This document shows, one piece after another, positions 6,933 to 15,945 of a DNA stretch of 64,000 nt. The position numbers and the translations under genes are program-made. Numbering within the stretch: the first letter of the stretch is position 1; the number at the start of each line of letters is the position of its first letter. The notes under the pieces were generated by a model that made no database searches, was not told where the DNA came from, and saw nothing but the letters and a program-made list of their open reading frames with translations. Origin of the DNA: Streptomyces sp. DvalAA-43 (GTDB lineage: Bacteria > Actinomycetota > Actinomycetes > Streptomycetales > Streptomycetaceae); the NCBI RefSeq assembly GCF_900091725.1, contig NZ_FMBW01000087.1, positions 124,001 to 188,000 on the forward strand. The letters are read 5' to 3'.

Positions 6933-9125
6933 TCACATCTCGTCAGCGGTCTCCCCCAGCGCTTCCTCCACCGTCTCACCTGCGCAAATGGCCAGGACAG
7001 CGGTCCCGAACCGGCCCAGCTTCCGCGCGCCGACCCCGGAGATCACTGCCAGTTCGCCCTCGCTGCCCGGTACGGCCTCGGCGATCGCCATCAGTGTCTT
7101 GTCCGTGAACACGCAGTACGCGGGCTGACCGATCTCCTTCGCCCTGACCGCCCGCCAGTCGCGCAGCCGCTCGTACAGCGCCTCGTCCATGTCGGAGGGA
7201 CAGTCCTCACAGCGCATCAGCTTCATCTCGCCGGCGTCGGTGAGGGTCCTGCCGCAGACCCGGCACCGGGCAGGGCCACGGCGGACGCGCTTGGGGACCG
7301 GTCCAGGACCCCGTTCGATCCCGCCGCCACCGGCCGCGCCGCGCGTGCCGATGGGCACCGAGCCGGGGCGCAGGCCGTTGAGGAAGCGGCTCGGGCGCCG
7401 TCCGGCGCGGCCCCCGGGCGAGCGGGCGAGCGACCACGACAGCGAGAGATGGAGGCGGGCCCGGGTGACGCCGACGTACAGCAGTCGGCGTTCCTCCTCG
7501 ATCTGCTCGTCGGTCTTGGCGTAGGTGATCGGCATCATGCCCTCGGTCAGGCCGACCAGGAACACGGCGTCCCACTCCAGGCCCTTCGCCGAGTGGAGCG
7601 AGGCGAGGGTGACTCCCTGGACCGTGGGGGCGTGCTGGGCGGCGGCCCGCTCGTCGAGCTCCGCCACCAGGTCGGAGAGGGTCGCGCCCGGCCTGGCCCG
7701 CTCGAAGTCCTCGGCGAGCCGGACCAGGGCGGCCAGGGATTCCCAGCGGTCGCGCACCGCCCCCGAGCCCGCGGGGGGTTCCGAGGCCCACCCCTTGGTG
7801 GAGAGCACCGCGCGCACTTCCGCGGGCAGCCCCTCCGCGTCGTCGAGCAGGGAGTCGTTGCCCCCGGCACGGGCGGCGCCGCGCAGGGCGACCCCCGCCT
7901 CCCGTACCTCCGCCCGTTCGAAGAACCGTTCCGCACCCCGCAGCTGGTACGGCACGCCCGCGTCCGCCAGGGCCTGCTCGTAGACCTCGGACTGGGAGTT
8001 GACCCGGTAGAGCACGGCGATCTCGCCGGCCGGGACTCCCGCGGCGATCAGATCGCGGATCCGGCGGGCGGTGCCCTCGGCCTCCGAGGGCTCGTCGGCG
8101 TACTCCGTGTAGGCGGGATCGGGGCCGGGCTCGCGCTGGGAGACCAGTTCGAGCCGGTGCTCCGCGGCGCGGCCGCGGGCCTGACCGAGCAGGCCGTTGG
8201 CCAGATGGACGACCTGGGGGGTGGAGCGGTAGTCCCGGACCAGCTTGACCACCGTCGCCTGGGGGTGGCGGGTGCGGAAGTTCAGCAGGTGGTCGGGGGT
8301 GGCTCCGGTGAAGGAGTAGATCGTCTGGCTGGCGTCGCCGACGACGCACAGGGTGTCCCGGTCGCCGAGCCAGAGGTCCAGCAGCCGCTGCTGGAGCGGG
8401 CTGACGTCCTGGTACTCGTCGACGACGAAGTGCTGGTACTGGCGGCGGACGTGGTCGGCGATGTCGTGGCGGTCCTGGAGGATGGCGACCGTGAGGAGCA
8501 GCACATCCTCGAAGTCGATCACCGAACGGTCGCGCTTCAGCTCCTCGTACGTGGCGTAGATCTGGGAGATCTCGGCCGGATCGCGGGGGGCGTCGCGCTG
8601 GGTCTTCGCGACCACGGCCGGGTAGTCGGCGGGCACGGTCTGGGTGACCTTGGACCACTCGATCTCGCTGCTGACGTCCCGCAGCTCGTTGCGGTCGAGC
8701 CGGATGCGGCAGCGGGCCGCGGCCTCGGCGACCAGCTGGACCTTGCGCTCCAGCAGCCGGGGCAGATCGCCACCGACCGCTTTCGGCCAGAAGTACTGGA
8801 GCTGGCGCAGGGCGGCGGAGTGGAACGTGCGTGCCTGGACACCGCCCGCGCCGAGCTGGCGCAGCCGTCCGCGCATCTCACCGGCGGCCCGGTTGGTGAA
8901 CGTGACAGCCAGCACACTCCCGGGCTGGAGTATCCCGGCGCGCACTCCGTACGCGATGCGATGGGTGATCGCGCGCGTCTTGCCCGTACCGGCTCCGGCC
9001 AGCACACACACCGGGCCGTGCAGGGCCGTGGCGACCTCGCGCTGCTCGGGGTCCAGGCCGTCGAGCACGGCGTCCGCCGACTCGGGGACCTGTGGGAAGA
9101 GGGAGGAATGCGTTGCTGCTGTCAC
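6933..9125 (-). CDS. uvrD2: UvrD2-type superfamily 1A DNA helicase with HRDC domain
   Basis: 730 residues from GTG 9123-9125. Walker A GAGTGKT (44-50), VTFTNRAAGEM (motif Ia region), VDEYQD (235-240, Walker B) and the UvrD_C domain with TLASLHSAKGLEWD are present. After these come a four-cysteine module (CRVCG ... RCEDC) and a C-terminal HRDC domain (DKTLMAIAEAVPGSEGELA onward). Helicase plus tetracysteine plus HRDC matches mycobacterial UvrD2 rather than UvrD1/PcrA. It unwinds 3'-tailed DNA in repair. The gene diverges from the mycoredoxin gene, and its 3' end lies within 13 bp of the upstream edge of the wblC promoter element, the same order as in mycobacteria. The next upstream in-frame starts would add an unconserved Arg/Pro-rich stretch, so they were not used. 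Confidence 0.9.
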   Translation of the reverse strand: MTAATHSSLFPQVPESADAVLDGLDPEQREVATALHGPVCVLAGAGTGKTRAITHRIAYGVRAGILQPGSVLAVTFTNRAAGEMRGRLRQLGAGGVQARTFHSAALRQLQYFWPKAVGGDLPRLLERKVQLVAEAAARCRIRLDRNELRDVSSEIEWSKVTQTVPADYPAVVAKTQRDAPRDPAEISQIYATYEELKRDRSVIDFEDVLLLTVAILQDRHDIADHVRRQYQHFVVDEYQDVSPLQQRLLDLWLGDRDTLCVVGDASQTIYSFTGATPDHLLNFRTRHPQATVVKLVRDYRSTPQVVHLANGLLGQARGRAAEHRLELVSQREPGPDPAYTEYADEPSEAEGTARRIRDLIAAGVPAGEIAVLYRVNSQSEVYEQALADAGVPYQLRGAERFFERAEVREAGVALRGAARAGGNDSLLDDAEGLPAEVRAVLSTKGWASEPPAGSGAVRDRWESLAALVRLAEDFERARPGATLSDLVAELDERAAAQHAPTVQGVTLASLHSAKGLEWDAVFLVGLTEGMMPITYAKTDEQIEEERRLLYVGVTRARLHLSLSWSLARSPGGRAGRRPSRFLNGLRPGSVPIGTRGAAGGGGIERGPGPVPKRVRRGPARCRVCGRTLTDAGEMKLMRCEDCPSDMDEALYERLRDWRAVRAKEIGQPAYCVFTDKTLMAIAEAVPGSEGELAVISGVGARKLGRFGTAVLAICAGETVEEALGETADEM

Positions 9126-9280
9126 TCTGCCATGCTGCCAGGTCGGGAGAGACGGACGCGGAAGTTGTCCACAGGGGGACCGCATCCGTCGTACTAATGC
9201 GGAGCGGCCCGATGCCTCACGTGGGGTGGCCCGGTGCGGAGCCACGGTTGGTGCCTGCGCGGGGGCGGCAACGGGAATGT

Positions 9281-9307
9281 GGGAATGGTGGTCGCCTCGC
9301 GTACGTT
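9281..9307 (+). promoter_or_regulatory. sigma-R-type promoter of the mycoredoxin gene
   Basis: GGGAAT (9281-9286), 18 nt, GTT (9305-9307): exact match to the Streptomyces sigma-R (thiol-stress ECF sigma) consensus, 126 bp before the mycoredoxin start. The rest of the 9126-9432 intergenic region shows no other feature I can support. Confidence 0.7.
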
Positions 9308-9432
9308 CCCCTTCCGTGCGGTGACGCACGGTCCAGATTCTCCGCGTGACGGATGAGACGGACGGGACGGACTGGTCCGGCAAGGCCGCAGGCGAGTCCG
9401 GGAAGACTGACGAGACCAAGGAGCGCGAAGAC

Positions 9433-9687
9433 ATGTCGGGCACTGTGACGATGTACAGCACCACGTGGTGCGGTTACTGCCGTCGGCTCAAGAGCCAGAT
9501 GGACCGCGAGGGCATTACGTACAACGAGATCAACATCGAGCACGACCCGCAGTCCGCTGCCTTCGTCGAGAAGGCCAACGGGGGCAACCAGACCGTTCCC
9601 ACCGTGCTGGTGGTCGGCTCCACCGGTGCCGAGGCCGTCATGACGAACCCGTCCCTGGCTCAGGTGAAGCAGGCGCTCGCCGCCTGA
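9433..9687 (+). CDS. mrx1: mycoredoxin (glutaredoxin-like, mycothiol-dependent)
   Basis: 84 residues from ATG 9433 (MSGTVTMYSTTWCGYCRRLK). Redox motif CGYC (13-16) in the Trx fold, TVPTV with the conserved cis-Pro, and C-terminal GAEAV region. CGYC/CPYC single-domain proteins of this length reduce mycothiol-mixed disulfides in actinobacteria. An in-frame ATG at 9346 would add 29 polar residues lacking family similarity; GGAG is present upstream of 9433. The gene follows a sigma-R-type promoter, which suits a thiol-stress function, and ends at a 20-bp hairpin. Neighbouring uvrD2 and nudC keep the mycobacterial order. Confidence 0.9.
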   Translation: MSGTVTMYSTTWCGYCRRLKSQMDREGITYNEINIEHDPQSAAFVEKANGGNQTVPTVLVVGSTGAEAVMTNPSLAQVKQALAA

Positions 9688-9702
9688 TCGCGCCTTCCGC
9701 CG

Positions 9703-9749
9703 TACGTGAACGCCCCCTCCGGTCGAGCACCGGAGGGGGCGTTCACGTA
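9703..9749. terminator. 20-bp perfect hairpin, bidirectional
   Basis: Arms 9703-9722 and 9730-9749 are perfectly complementary around a 7-nt loop, between the convergent mycoredoxin and NudC genes. Confidence 0.85.
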
Positions 9750-9760
9750 CAGGGCCGGAG

Positions 9761-10708
9761 TCAGCCGACGCTGCCCGGCTTCGGGAGCGGCTTGCCGTAC
9801 CAGAGTTCGATCAGCCGGGCCGCGATCGAGATGCCGAACGGGGGCAGGATCTCGCCCGACTCGAAGGCGGCCTTCAGGTCCTCGCGGGAGAACCAGCGGG
9901 CCTCCTCGATCTCCTCGCCGTCCACATTGATCTCGAACGAGGTGGCCCGTGCCATGAAGCCGAGCATCAGGCTCGACGGGAACGGCCAGGGCTGGCTGGC
10001 GATGTACTCGACCTCGCCGACCGTGATGCCCGCCTCCTCGAAGACCTCGCGCGCCACGGACTGCTCGATCGACTCTCCCGGCTCGACGAAGCCCGCGAGC
10101 GTGGAGAAGCGGCCCTCGGGCCAGTGCACCTGGCGGCCCAGCAGGGCGCGGTCCTGGTCGTCCGTGACCAGCATGATCACCGCGGGGTCGGTACGCGGGT
10201 AGTGCTCGGCGCCGCAGGCCGGGCAGCGGCGGATGTGGCCGGCCGCCGCGATGACCGTGCGTTCGCCGCAGCGGGAGCAGAAGCGGTGCAGGCGCTGCCA
10301 GTTCTCCAGCGCCACCGCGTGCACCATCAGGCCCGCGTCGCGCGGGCCGAGCAGCAGACCCGCCTCGCGCAGCCCGGCCGGACGGGCCGGCTGGTCCATG
10401 CGGCCGGGCAGGGAGTCCTTCTGGAGCGCGAAGTAGCTGACGCCCTCCTCGTCGGTGCCGAGGAAGTAGCGGTGGGTCTCGGTGACCGGGGCCTCGAAAG
10501 CCGGGGTCATGACGATCTCCGTACCGCCGTCGGCGGTGTCGTCGATCAGCACCTGGCCGCCGGAGACGACGAACACACGGGTGGTCGGGTGGCTCCACGC
10601 GGCGGACAGCCAGGCCTCGTCGAGGCGGTGGTGCGCGGCGCGGTCGATGCCGCTGGGCGCGGTGAGGCCGATGGGCCGGTCTGCGGTGGCGTTGTCGAAG
10701 GTGCTCAC
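9761..10708 (-). CDS. nudC: NAD(H) pyrophosphatase / NAD-RNA decapping Nudix hydrolase
   Basis: 315 residues from GTG 10706-10708. Zinc ribbon Cys144-x2-Cys147 ... Cys162-x2-Cys165 precedes the Nudix box (GFVEPGESIEQSVAREVFEEAG, from Gly206) and then SQPWPFP (239-245), the signature that separates NADH diphosphatases/NudC from other Nudix enzymes. The N-terminal ~130 residues match the NUDIX-like domain of this family. Products are NMN(H) and AMP; NudC also removes NAD caps from RNA. It is convergent with the mycoredoxin gene and 45 bp downstream of the dipeptidase gene. TAGGAA 6 nt before the GTG suggests its own leaderless promoter. Confidence 0.93.
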   Translation of the reverse strand: MSTFDNATADRPIGLTAPSGIDRAAHHRLDEAWLSAAWSHPTTRVFVVSGGQVLIDDTADGGTEIVMTPAFEAPVTETHRYFLGTDEEGVSYFALQKDSLPGRMDQPARPAGLREAGLLLGPRDAGLMVHAVALENWQRLHRFCSRCGERTVIAAAGHIRRCPACGAEHYPRTDPAVIMLVTDDQDRALLGRQVHWPEGRFSTLAGFVEPGESIEQSVAREVFEEAGITVGEVEYIASQPWPFPSSLMLGFMARATSFEINVDGEEIEEARWFSREDLKAAFESGEILPPFGISIAARLIELWYGKPLPKPGSVG

Positions 10709-10714
10709 AGGTGC

Positions 10715-10720
10715 TTCCTA
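10715..10720 (-). promoter_or_regulatory. -10 element of leaderless nudC
   Basis: TAGGAA on the minus strand, 6 nt before the nudC GTG; no Shine-Dalgarno in between. Confidence 0.4.
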
Positions 10721-10752
10721 CTCCCCCGGGATGGATCGGGTGTTCAGAGGAT

Positions 10753-12147
10753 TCAGCGGAGTGCGGCGGCCAGTTCGCCCCACAGGTGCGCGGTCGTCTC
10801 CACGCCTTTGAGCAGGAGGTCGAGCTCGACCTTCTCGTTGGGGGCGTGCCAGCCGTCGGACGGTACGGAGATGCCCAGGAAGAGGACGGGTGCGCCGAGC
10901 ACGTCCTGGAGGTCGGCGGCGGGCCCCGAGCCCCCTTCGCGGGTGAAGAGGATCTTCCGGTCGAAGGCCCGTCCCATGGCGCGGGCCACGGCCTGCAGGG
11001 CGGGGTGGTCCAGCGGGGTCAGACAGGGGCGGGTGGCCGGGGCGAAGGTGATCCGGTGCCCGACACCGGCCGGGAGCTGTGCCTCGGCCCAGGCCCGGAC
11101 CACGTCCTGGATCCGGTCGGGATCCTGGCCCGCGACCAGCCGGAAGCTGATCTTCACCAGGGCGGAGGACGGGATGATCGTCTTGCTGCCGGCGCCCTGG
11201 TAGCCGCCGCCGATGCCGTTGACCTCGGCGGTGGGGCGGGCCCAGATGCGTTCCAGCGTGGAGTAGCCCGCCTCGCCCGATGCGGCGCGCGACCTGGCGG
11301 TGCGCAGCCAGGTGGCCTCGTCGAAGGGCAGCTCGGCGAAGAGGACGCGCTCGGCGTCGGTGAGTTCGGCCACGCCGTCGTAGAAACCGGGGATCGCGAC
11401 CCGGCCGTCCGCGTCGTGCAGCGCGGCGACGAGCCGGGCGACGGCGGTGGCCGGGTTGGGGACCGCGCCGCCGAACGAACCGGAGTGGATGTCCTGATCG
11501 GGGCCGTACAGCTCGATCTCGCATTCGGCGAGGCCGCGCATGCCGGTGCAGACCGTGGGGGTCGACTCGTCCCACATGCCGGTGTCGGAGACGATCACGG
11601 CGTCGGCGGAGAGCCGGCCGGCCCGCTCCTCGACCAGGGCGCGGAAGTTCGGCGAACCGGACTCCTCCTCACCCTCGATCAGGAGTTTGAGGTTGACGGC
11701 GGGGGCGGTGCGGCCGGTGGTGGCGAGGTGGGCCCGGACGCCGAGGGTGTGGAAGAACACCTGTCCCTTGTCGTCGGCGGCGCCGCGCCCGTACATCCGG
11801 CCGTCGCGGATCACCGGCTCGAACGGGTCGGTGTCCCAGCCGTCCTCGCGGGCGGCGGGCTGCACGTCGTGGTGCCCGTAGACGAGGACGGTCGGGGCGT
11901 CCGGGTCGTCGGACGGCCAGTGGGCGAAGACCGCGGGGGCGCCGGGCGTCTCCCAGATCTCGGTGACCGGGAAACCGGTCTCCTCGAGCTTGGCGGACAG
12001 CCACTCGGCGCTGTGCCGTACGTCCCCGTCGTGCTCCGGCTGGGCGGACACGGACGGGATGCGCAGCCAGTCGGCGAGGTCGTCCAGGAAGGCTGTGCGG
12101 TGCTGCTCGGTGTACGTACGGACGGCGCTGTCCGGGGTGTCGCTCAT
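10753..12147 (-). CDS. M20-family metallodipeptidase
   Basis: 464 residues from ATG 12145-12147. YGHHDVQP (His ligand plus the HxD motif), GRGAADDKGQ with bridging Asp and LIEGEEESGSPN with the catalytic and ligand Glu pair define a di-zinc M20 peptidase; the dimerisation domain is intact. Length and motifs match cytosolic nonspecific dipeptidases (CNDP/PepV-like, M20C/F). There is no signal peptide. It lies between nudC and adnB on the same strand; the 85-bp gap to adnB contains its own -10-like TAGGCT. The physiological substrate (peptides, cyclic or mycothiol-derived conjugates) cannot be told from sequence. Confidence 0.9.
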   Translation of the reverse strand: MSDTPDSAVRTYTEQHRTAFLDDLADWLRIPSVSAQPEHDGDVRHSAEWLSAKLEETGFPVTEIWETPGAPAVFAHWPSDDPDAPTVLVYGHHDVQPAAREDGWDTDPFEPVIRDGRMYGRGAADDKGQVFFHTLGVRAHLATTGRTAPAVNLKLLIEGEEESGSPNFRALVEERAGRLSADAVIVSDTGMWDESTPTVCTGMRGLAECEIELYGPDQDIHSGSFGGAVPNPATAVARLVAALHDADGRVAIPGFYDGVAELTDAERVLFAELPFDEATWLRTARSRAASGEAGYSTLERIWARPTAEVNGIGGGYQGAGSKTIIPSSALVKISFRLVAGQDPDRIQDVVRAWAEAQLPAGVGHRITFAPATRPCLTPLDHPALQAVARAMGRAFDRKILFTREGGSGPAADLQDVLGAPVLFLGISVPSDGWHAPNEKVELDLLLKGVETTAHLWGELAAALR

Positions 12148-12154
12148 GTCCTTG

Positions 12155-12160
12155 AGCCTA
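12155..12160 (-). promoter_or_regulatory. -10 element before dipeptidase gene
   Basis: TAGGCT on the minus strand, 7 nt before the ATG, consistent with a leaderless start. Confidence 0.4.
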
Positions 12161-12231
12161 GTGCCTCGCCCGGCGGGGTCCGCCCGCCCGCGGTGGCCCC
12201 GCCGGGCGGCCGAGATCCGCCGGACAGGGCC

Positions 12232-15200
12232 CTACGGCCTGGGCGGCGGCTCGTCGAGCAGGATCCGTTCCAGCTCCGCCCGGCCCGGCAGGCGGTCGGG
12301 GCGGACGGTCTCCCCGCTGCGCACGTACAGGAACGTGGCGGTGACGTCGGTGAGCGGCAGGCCGTGCAGTTCCGCCCAGGCCAGGCGGTAGACCGCGAGC
12401 TGGAGGGGGTCGGCGGTGTGGGCGCGGGTGGTCTTCCAGTCGACGATCTCGTAGGTGTCCCCGGTGCGGTACACCGCGTCGATGCGGCCGCGGATCACCC
12501 GGCCCGCCAGGGTGATCTGGAACGGCGTCTCGACGCGGTACGGGGTGCGGCGGGCGTACGGGGTGCGCTCGAAGGCCTCCTTGAGCGCGGCGAGGTCGCG
12601 CTCGTCGGCGATCTCGGCGTCGTTCTCGTCACCGCCGGGCAGCTCGTCGGGCCCGAGCATGGGGAGCGGCAGCTCCTCGAAGCGGGACTCCACCCAGGCG
12701 TGGAAGCGGGTGCCCCGGCGGGCCGCCGGCTGCGGCGGCCGCGGCATCGGGCGGGCCAGCTCCCGGGCGAAACCGTCGGGGTCGTCGGCGAGGCGCAGCA
12801 GTTGGGTGGCGGAGAGCGACGCGGGGACCAGGACGTCGCGCACGGTGGCGCGGGCGCGGCGCAGTTCGCCGGCGAGGGCGTCGAGGTCGCGGTCCCAGGA
12901 GGCGAGGGTGCGGGCCTCCTCGGGGGTGAGGCGGTGCGCCCCGGCGGGCTCGGGGGTGCGGGCCGCGGGGACGTGCGGTGCGGGGGCGGGGGGCGCGGGA
13001 GTACGGACCGGGGCGGGGGGCGCGGAAGCGTCGGCGGGCGGGGGTTCTGTGGGCAGTGCGTCCCAGTCGTCGGGAGACTCGGCATCGTCGGGGAACCCCG
13101 CCTCGTCGAGAAACCCTGCATCGGCGTACCGGGCCCCGTCCGGGAGCGGGGCCTCGTCGTCGTACGTCCCGTTGTCGTACGCCCCGTCGTCCGGGAACGG
13201 AGCCTCGTCGTCCGCCCAGTCGTCGGGGAACGCCTCACCGGGGAACGCGGCGTCGTCATGCCGATCGCCGTGAGCGGCGGCGGGCGTCTCCCCGGACGCG
13301 TCCGGTGCCCCGTCCGTCGTGGCCAGGGCCTCCAGGTGTGCCATCACCGTGTCCGCGGCGGCCCGGCGGCGGGTCAGCGCGATGTCGTCCAGGGGCAGCG
13401 GCCACGCCAGGTCGGCGGTCTTCCCGTCGAGCGCCGGGTTCTCCTCGTCCTCGGCCGGTTCGTCGGTCCAGACCTCGATCTCGCCGTGCCCGGCCGCACA
13501 GTGCTCGTACAGCGCGTGCAGGAAGCCGGACGGGCCGCGCGGCTTCTTCTGGGACGGGCCCCACCAGTGGCCGGAGCCGAGCAGCAGGGTGCGGGGCCGG
13601 GTGAAGGTGACGTAGCCCAGGCGGAGCTCCTCGGTGTGCTGGTGCTCCTTCATCTCCTCCTTGAACGCCTTGAGTCCCTTGGCGTCCCAGGAGTGCACAT
13701 CGGGGAGGGTCGCCCGGTCGCCGCGCAGGGCGTGCGGGAGGACCTTGGACTGGGCGGTCCAGGCATCGCGGGACTGGCCGCTGGGGAACTGGCCGGTGAC
13801 CAGGCCGGGCACGGCGACGATGTCCCACTCCAGGCCCTTGGACTTGTGGGCGGTGAGGACCTTGACGGTGTTCTCGCCGCCGGGCAGGGCGTTGTCCAGG
13901 CCCTTCTCGTACTGGACGGCGGTGCGCAGGAAGCCGAGGAAGGCGAGGAGCGTGGCCTCGCCCTCGACGGCGGAGAAGCGGGCCGCGACATCGAGGAAAT
14001 TGGCGAGGGTCTCCCGGCGGCGGGCGGCCAGGGCCTGCGGCGACGCGGAGAGCTCGACCTCCAGGCCGGTGGTGGCCAGGACCCGGTGCAGCACGTCCAT
14101 CAGCGGGTCGGCCAGCGAGCGGCGCAGGTCGCGCAGTTCGGCGGCGAGGCGGGCGAAGCGGACGCGGGCCCCGGCGGAGAACGGAAGGCCGTCGTCCGCG
14201 TCGCCGCCCGATTCGAGGAAGGTGTCCAGCGCGTCGGCGAGCGAGATCACCTCGGCCGGGTCGATGCCCTCGACGGCCTCGGCGAGACGGCGGTCGGGGT
14301 CGACGTCCTCGTCGCCGTGGCTCGCACGGTGGACGAGGAGCCGGGCCCGGCGGCCGAGCAGGGCCAGGTCACGGGGGCCGATCCGCCAGCGGGGGCCGGT
14401 GAGCAGCCGGACCAGGGCGGCGTTGGCGCCCGGGTCCTGGAGGACCTCGCAGACCGCGACGAGATCGGCGACCTCGGGCAGGTGCAGCAGCCCGGACAGG
14501 CCGACGACCTCGACCGGGATGTCGCGGGCCACCAGCGCGGCCTGGATCTCCGGGAAGTCGCCCGCGGTGCGGCACAGGACGGCGATCTCACCGGGCGCCT
14601 TGCCGGTCCGCACCTGATGGGCGATGGAGTCGGCGAGCCAGTCGATCTCCTCGGCGTGGGTGCGCAGCAGCGCGCAGCGGACGGTGCCGTCGCGCTCGGC
14701 GCCGGGGGCGGGGCGCAGTGCCTCGACGCCCTCGTGCATGGCGCGCAGCGGTGCGGCGAGGCCGTTGGCGAGGTGCAGGAGCCGGCCGCCGCTGCGGCGG
14801 TTCTCGCTGAGGGAGTGACGGGTGGCGGGGGTGCCGTCGGCGTACGGGAAGTGGCGCGGGAAGTCGTCGAGGTTGGCGACGGACGCGCCGCGCCAGCCGT
14901 AGATCGCCTGGCAGGGGTCGCCGACCGCGGTGACGGCGTGCCCGGTCGGGCCCTCGGGGCCGCTGCCGAAGAGGGCGGAGAGCAGGAGGCGCTGGGCGAC
15001 GGAGGTGTCCTGGTACTCGTCGAGCAGGACGACGCGGAATTCGTCGCGCAGGATCGTGCCGACCTCGGGGCGGGTGAGGGCCAGCTCGGCGGAGAGCGCG
15101 ATCTGGTCGCCGAAGTCGAGGAGGTCGCGGCTCTTCTTGGCCTCGCGGTAGCGCCGGGTCAGCCGGAGCAGCTCGCGGCGGGCCTCGGCGGTCTCGGGGA

Positions 15201-15831
15201 TCTTGCGCAGCTCGGCGTTGCTGAGCCGGGCCGATTCGAGTGTGGCCAGAAGGCCGGTGTCGTACTCGGCGAGTTCTTCGGGGCGTACGAGGTGTTCGGC
15301 GAGCTCGGCGTCGAGCGCCAGCAGATCGCTGACGAGGGTGGGGAACGACCTGGTCAGGGCCGGGTAGGGGCCGGGGGCCTCGCGCAGTACGCGGGCGGCG
15401 AGCTGGTAGCGGGTGGCGTCGGCGAGGAGGCGGGTGGTGGGTTCGAGCCCGATGCGGAGCCCGTGTTCGGTGAGCAGCCGGCCGGCGAAGGCGTGGTACG
15501 TGGAGATGCTGGGCTCGCCCGGGGGGTTGTCCGGGTCGATGGCGTCCGGATCGGTGACCCCGGCCGCGATCAGGGCCCTGCGGACGCGCTCGGCGAGCTC
15601 ACCGGCCGCCTTGTTGGTGAACGTGAGCCCGAGGACCTGCTCGGGGGCGACCTGGCCGGTGCCCACCAGCCACACCACGCGCGCCGCCATCACCGTGGTC
15701 TTCCCGGACCCGGCTCCGGCCACGATCACCTGCGGGGCGGGCGGCGCGGTGATGCAGGCCGTCTGCTCCGGGGTGAACGGGATGCCGAGGAGCTCCTTGA
15801 GCTGCTCGGGATCGTTGATACGTGAGGACAC
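12232..15831 (-). CDS. adnB: AdnB-like helicase-nuclease subunit
   Basis: 1199 residues from ATG 15829-15831. N-terminal SF1 helicase: Walker A GAGSGKT (39-45), GLTFTNKAAGEL, LLDEYQDTS, and VLTAHKSKGLEWD (motif V). The C-terminal ~200 residues form a RecB-type nuclease (GTRFHAWVE ... GRIDAVY ... EIVDWKT ... QLAVYRL), with the Asp and the DWK catalytic residues present. With the adjacent AdnA it forms the actinobacterial RecBCD/AddAB equivalent that resects double-strand breaks. Between motor and nuclease is an unusual insert of roughly 120 residues (DNA about 12960-13310), rich in Asp, Pro and Phe/Tyr with repeats such as DDEAPFPDDG. It lies 115 bp downstream of adnA. No iron-sulphur cysteines are present, as expected for AdnB. 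Confidence 0.92.
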   Translation of the reverse strand: MSSRINDPEQLKELLGIPFTPEQTACITAPPAPQVIVAGAGSGKTTVMAARVVWLVGTGQVAPEQVLGLTFTNKAAGELAERVRRALIAAGVTDPDAIDPDNPPGEPSISTYHAFAGRLLTEHGLRIGLEPTTRLLADATRYQLAARVLREAPGPYPALTRSFPTLVSDLLALDAELAEHLVRPEELAEYDTGLLATLESARLSNAELRKIPETAEARRELLRLTRRYREAKKSRDLLDFGDQIALSAELALTRPEVGTILRDEFRVVLLDEYQDTSVAQRLLLSALFGSGPEGPTGHAVTAVGDPCQAIYGWRGASVANLDDFPRHFPYADGTPATRHSLSENRRSGGRLLHLANGLAAPLRAMHEGVEALRPAPGAERDGTVRCALLRTHAEEIDWLADSIAHQVRTGKAPGEIAVLCRTAGDFPEIQAALVARDIPVEVVGLSGLLHLPEVADLVAVCEVLQDPGANAALVRLLTGPRWRIGPRDLALLGRRARLLVHRASHGDEDVDPDRRLAEAVEGIDPAEVISLADALDTFLESGGDADDGLPFSAGARVRFARLAAELRDLRRSLADPLMDVLHRVLATTGLEVELSASPQALAARRRETLANFLDVAARFSAVEGEATLLAFLGFLRTAVQYEKGLDNALPGGENTVKVLTAHKSKGLEWDIVAVPGLVTGQFPSGQSRDAWTAQSKVLPHALRGDRATLPDVHSWDAKGLKAFKEEMKEHQHTEELRLGYVTFTRPRTLLLGSGHWWGPSQKKPRGPSGFLHALYEHCAAGHGEIEVWTDEPAEDEENPALDGKTADLAWPLPLDDIALTRRRAAADTVMAHLEALATTDGAPDASGETPAAAHGDRHDDAAFPGEAFPDDWADDEAPFPDDGAYDNGTYDDEAPLPDGARYADAGFLDEAGFPDDAESPDDWDALPTEPPPADASAPPAPVRTPAPPAPAPHVPAARTPEPAGAHRLTPEEARTLASWDRDLDALAGELRRARATVRDVLVPASLSATQLLRLADDPDGFARELARPMPRPPQPAARRGTRFHAWVESRFEELPLPMLGPDELPGGDENDAEIADERDLAALKEAFERTPYARRTPYRVETPFQITLAGRVIRGRIDAVYRTGDTYEIVDWKTTRAHTADPLQLAVYRLAWAELHGLPLTDVTATFLYVRSGETVRPDRLPGRAELERILLDEPPPRP

Positions 15832-15945
15832 CCGTCGAGGCTAACCGGGCGCACCGACAACGTGCGGCCCCCGGACCCACCGGCAACGCCTGGCCCCACC
15901 GGCCCCACCGGCATCGCCCAGGGCCGCCGGCCCCCCGGGCCTCGC

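Noticed and set aside
10711..15825. A 1704-codon open frame on the plus strand
   Set aside because: It is the antisense shadow of adnB and the dipeptidase gene; Gly/Val/Leu-rich nonsense typical of GC-rich complementary frames.
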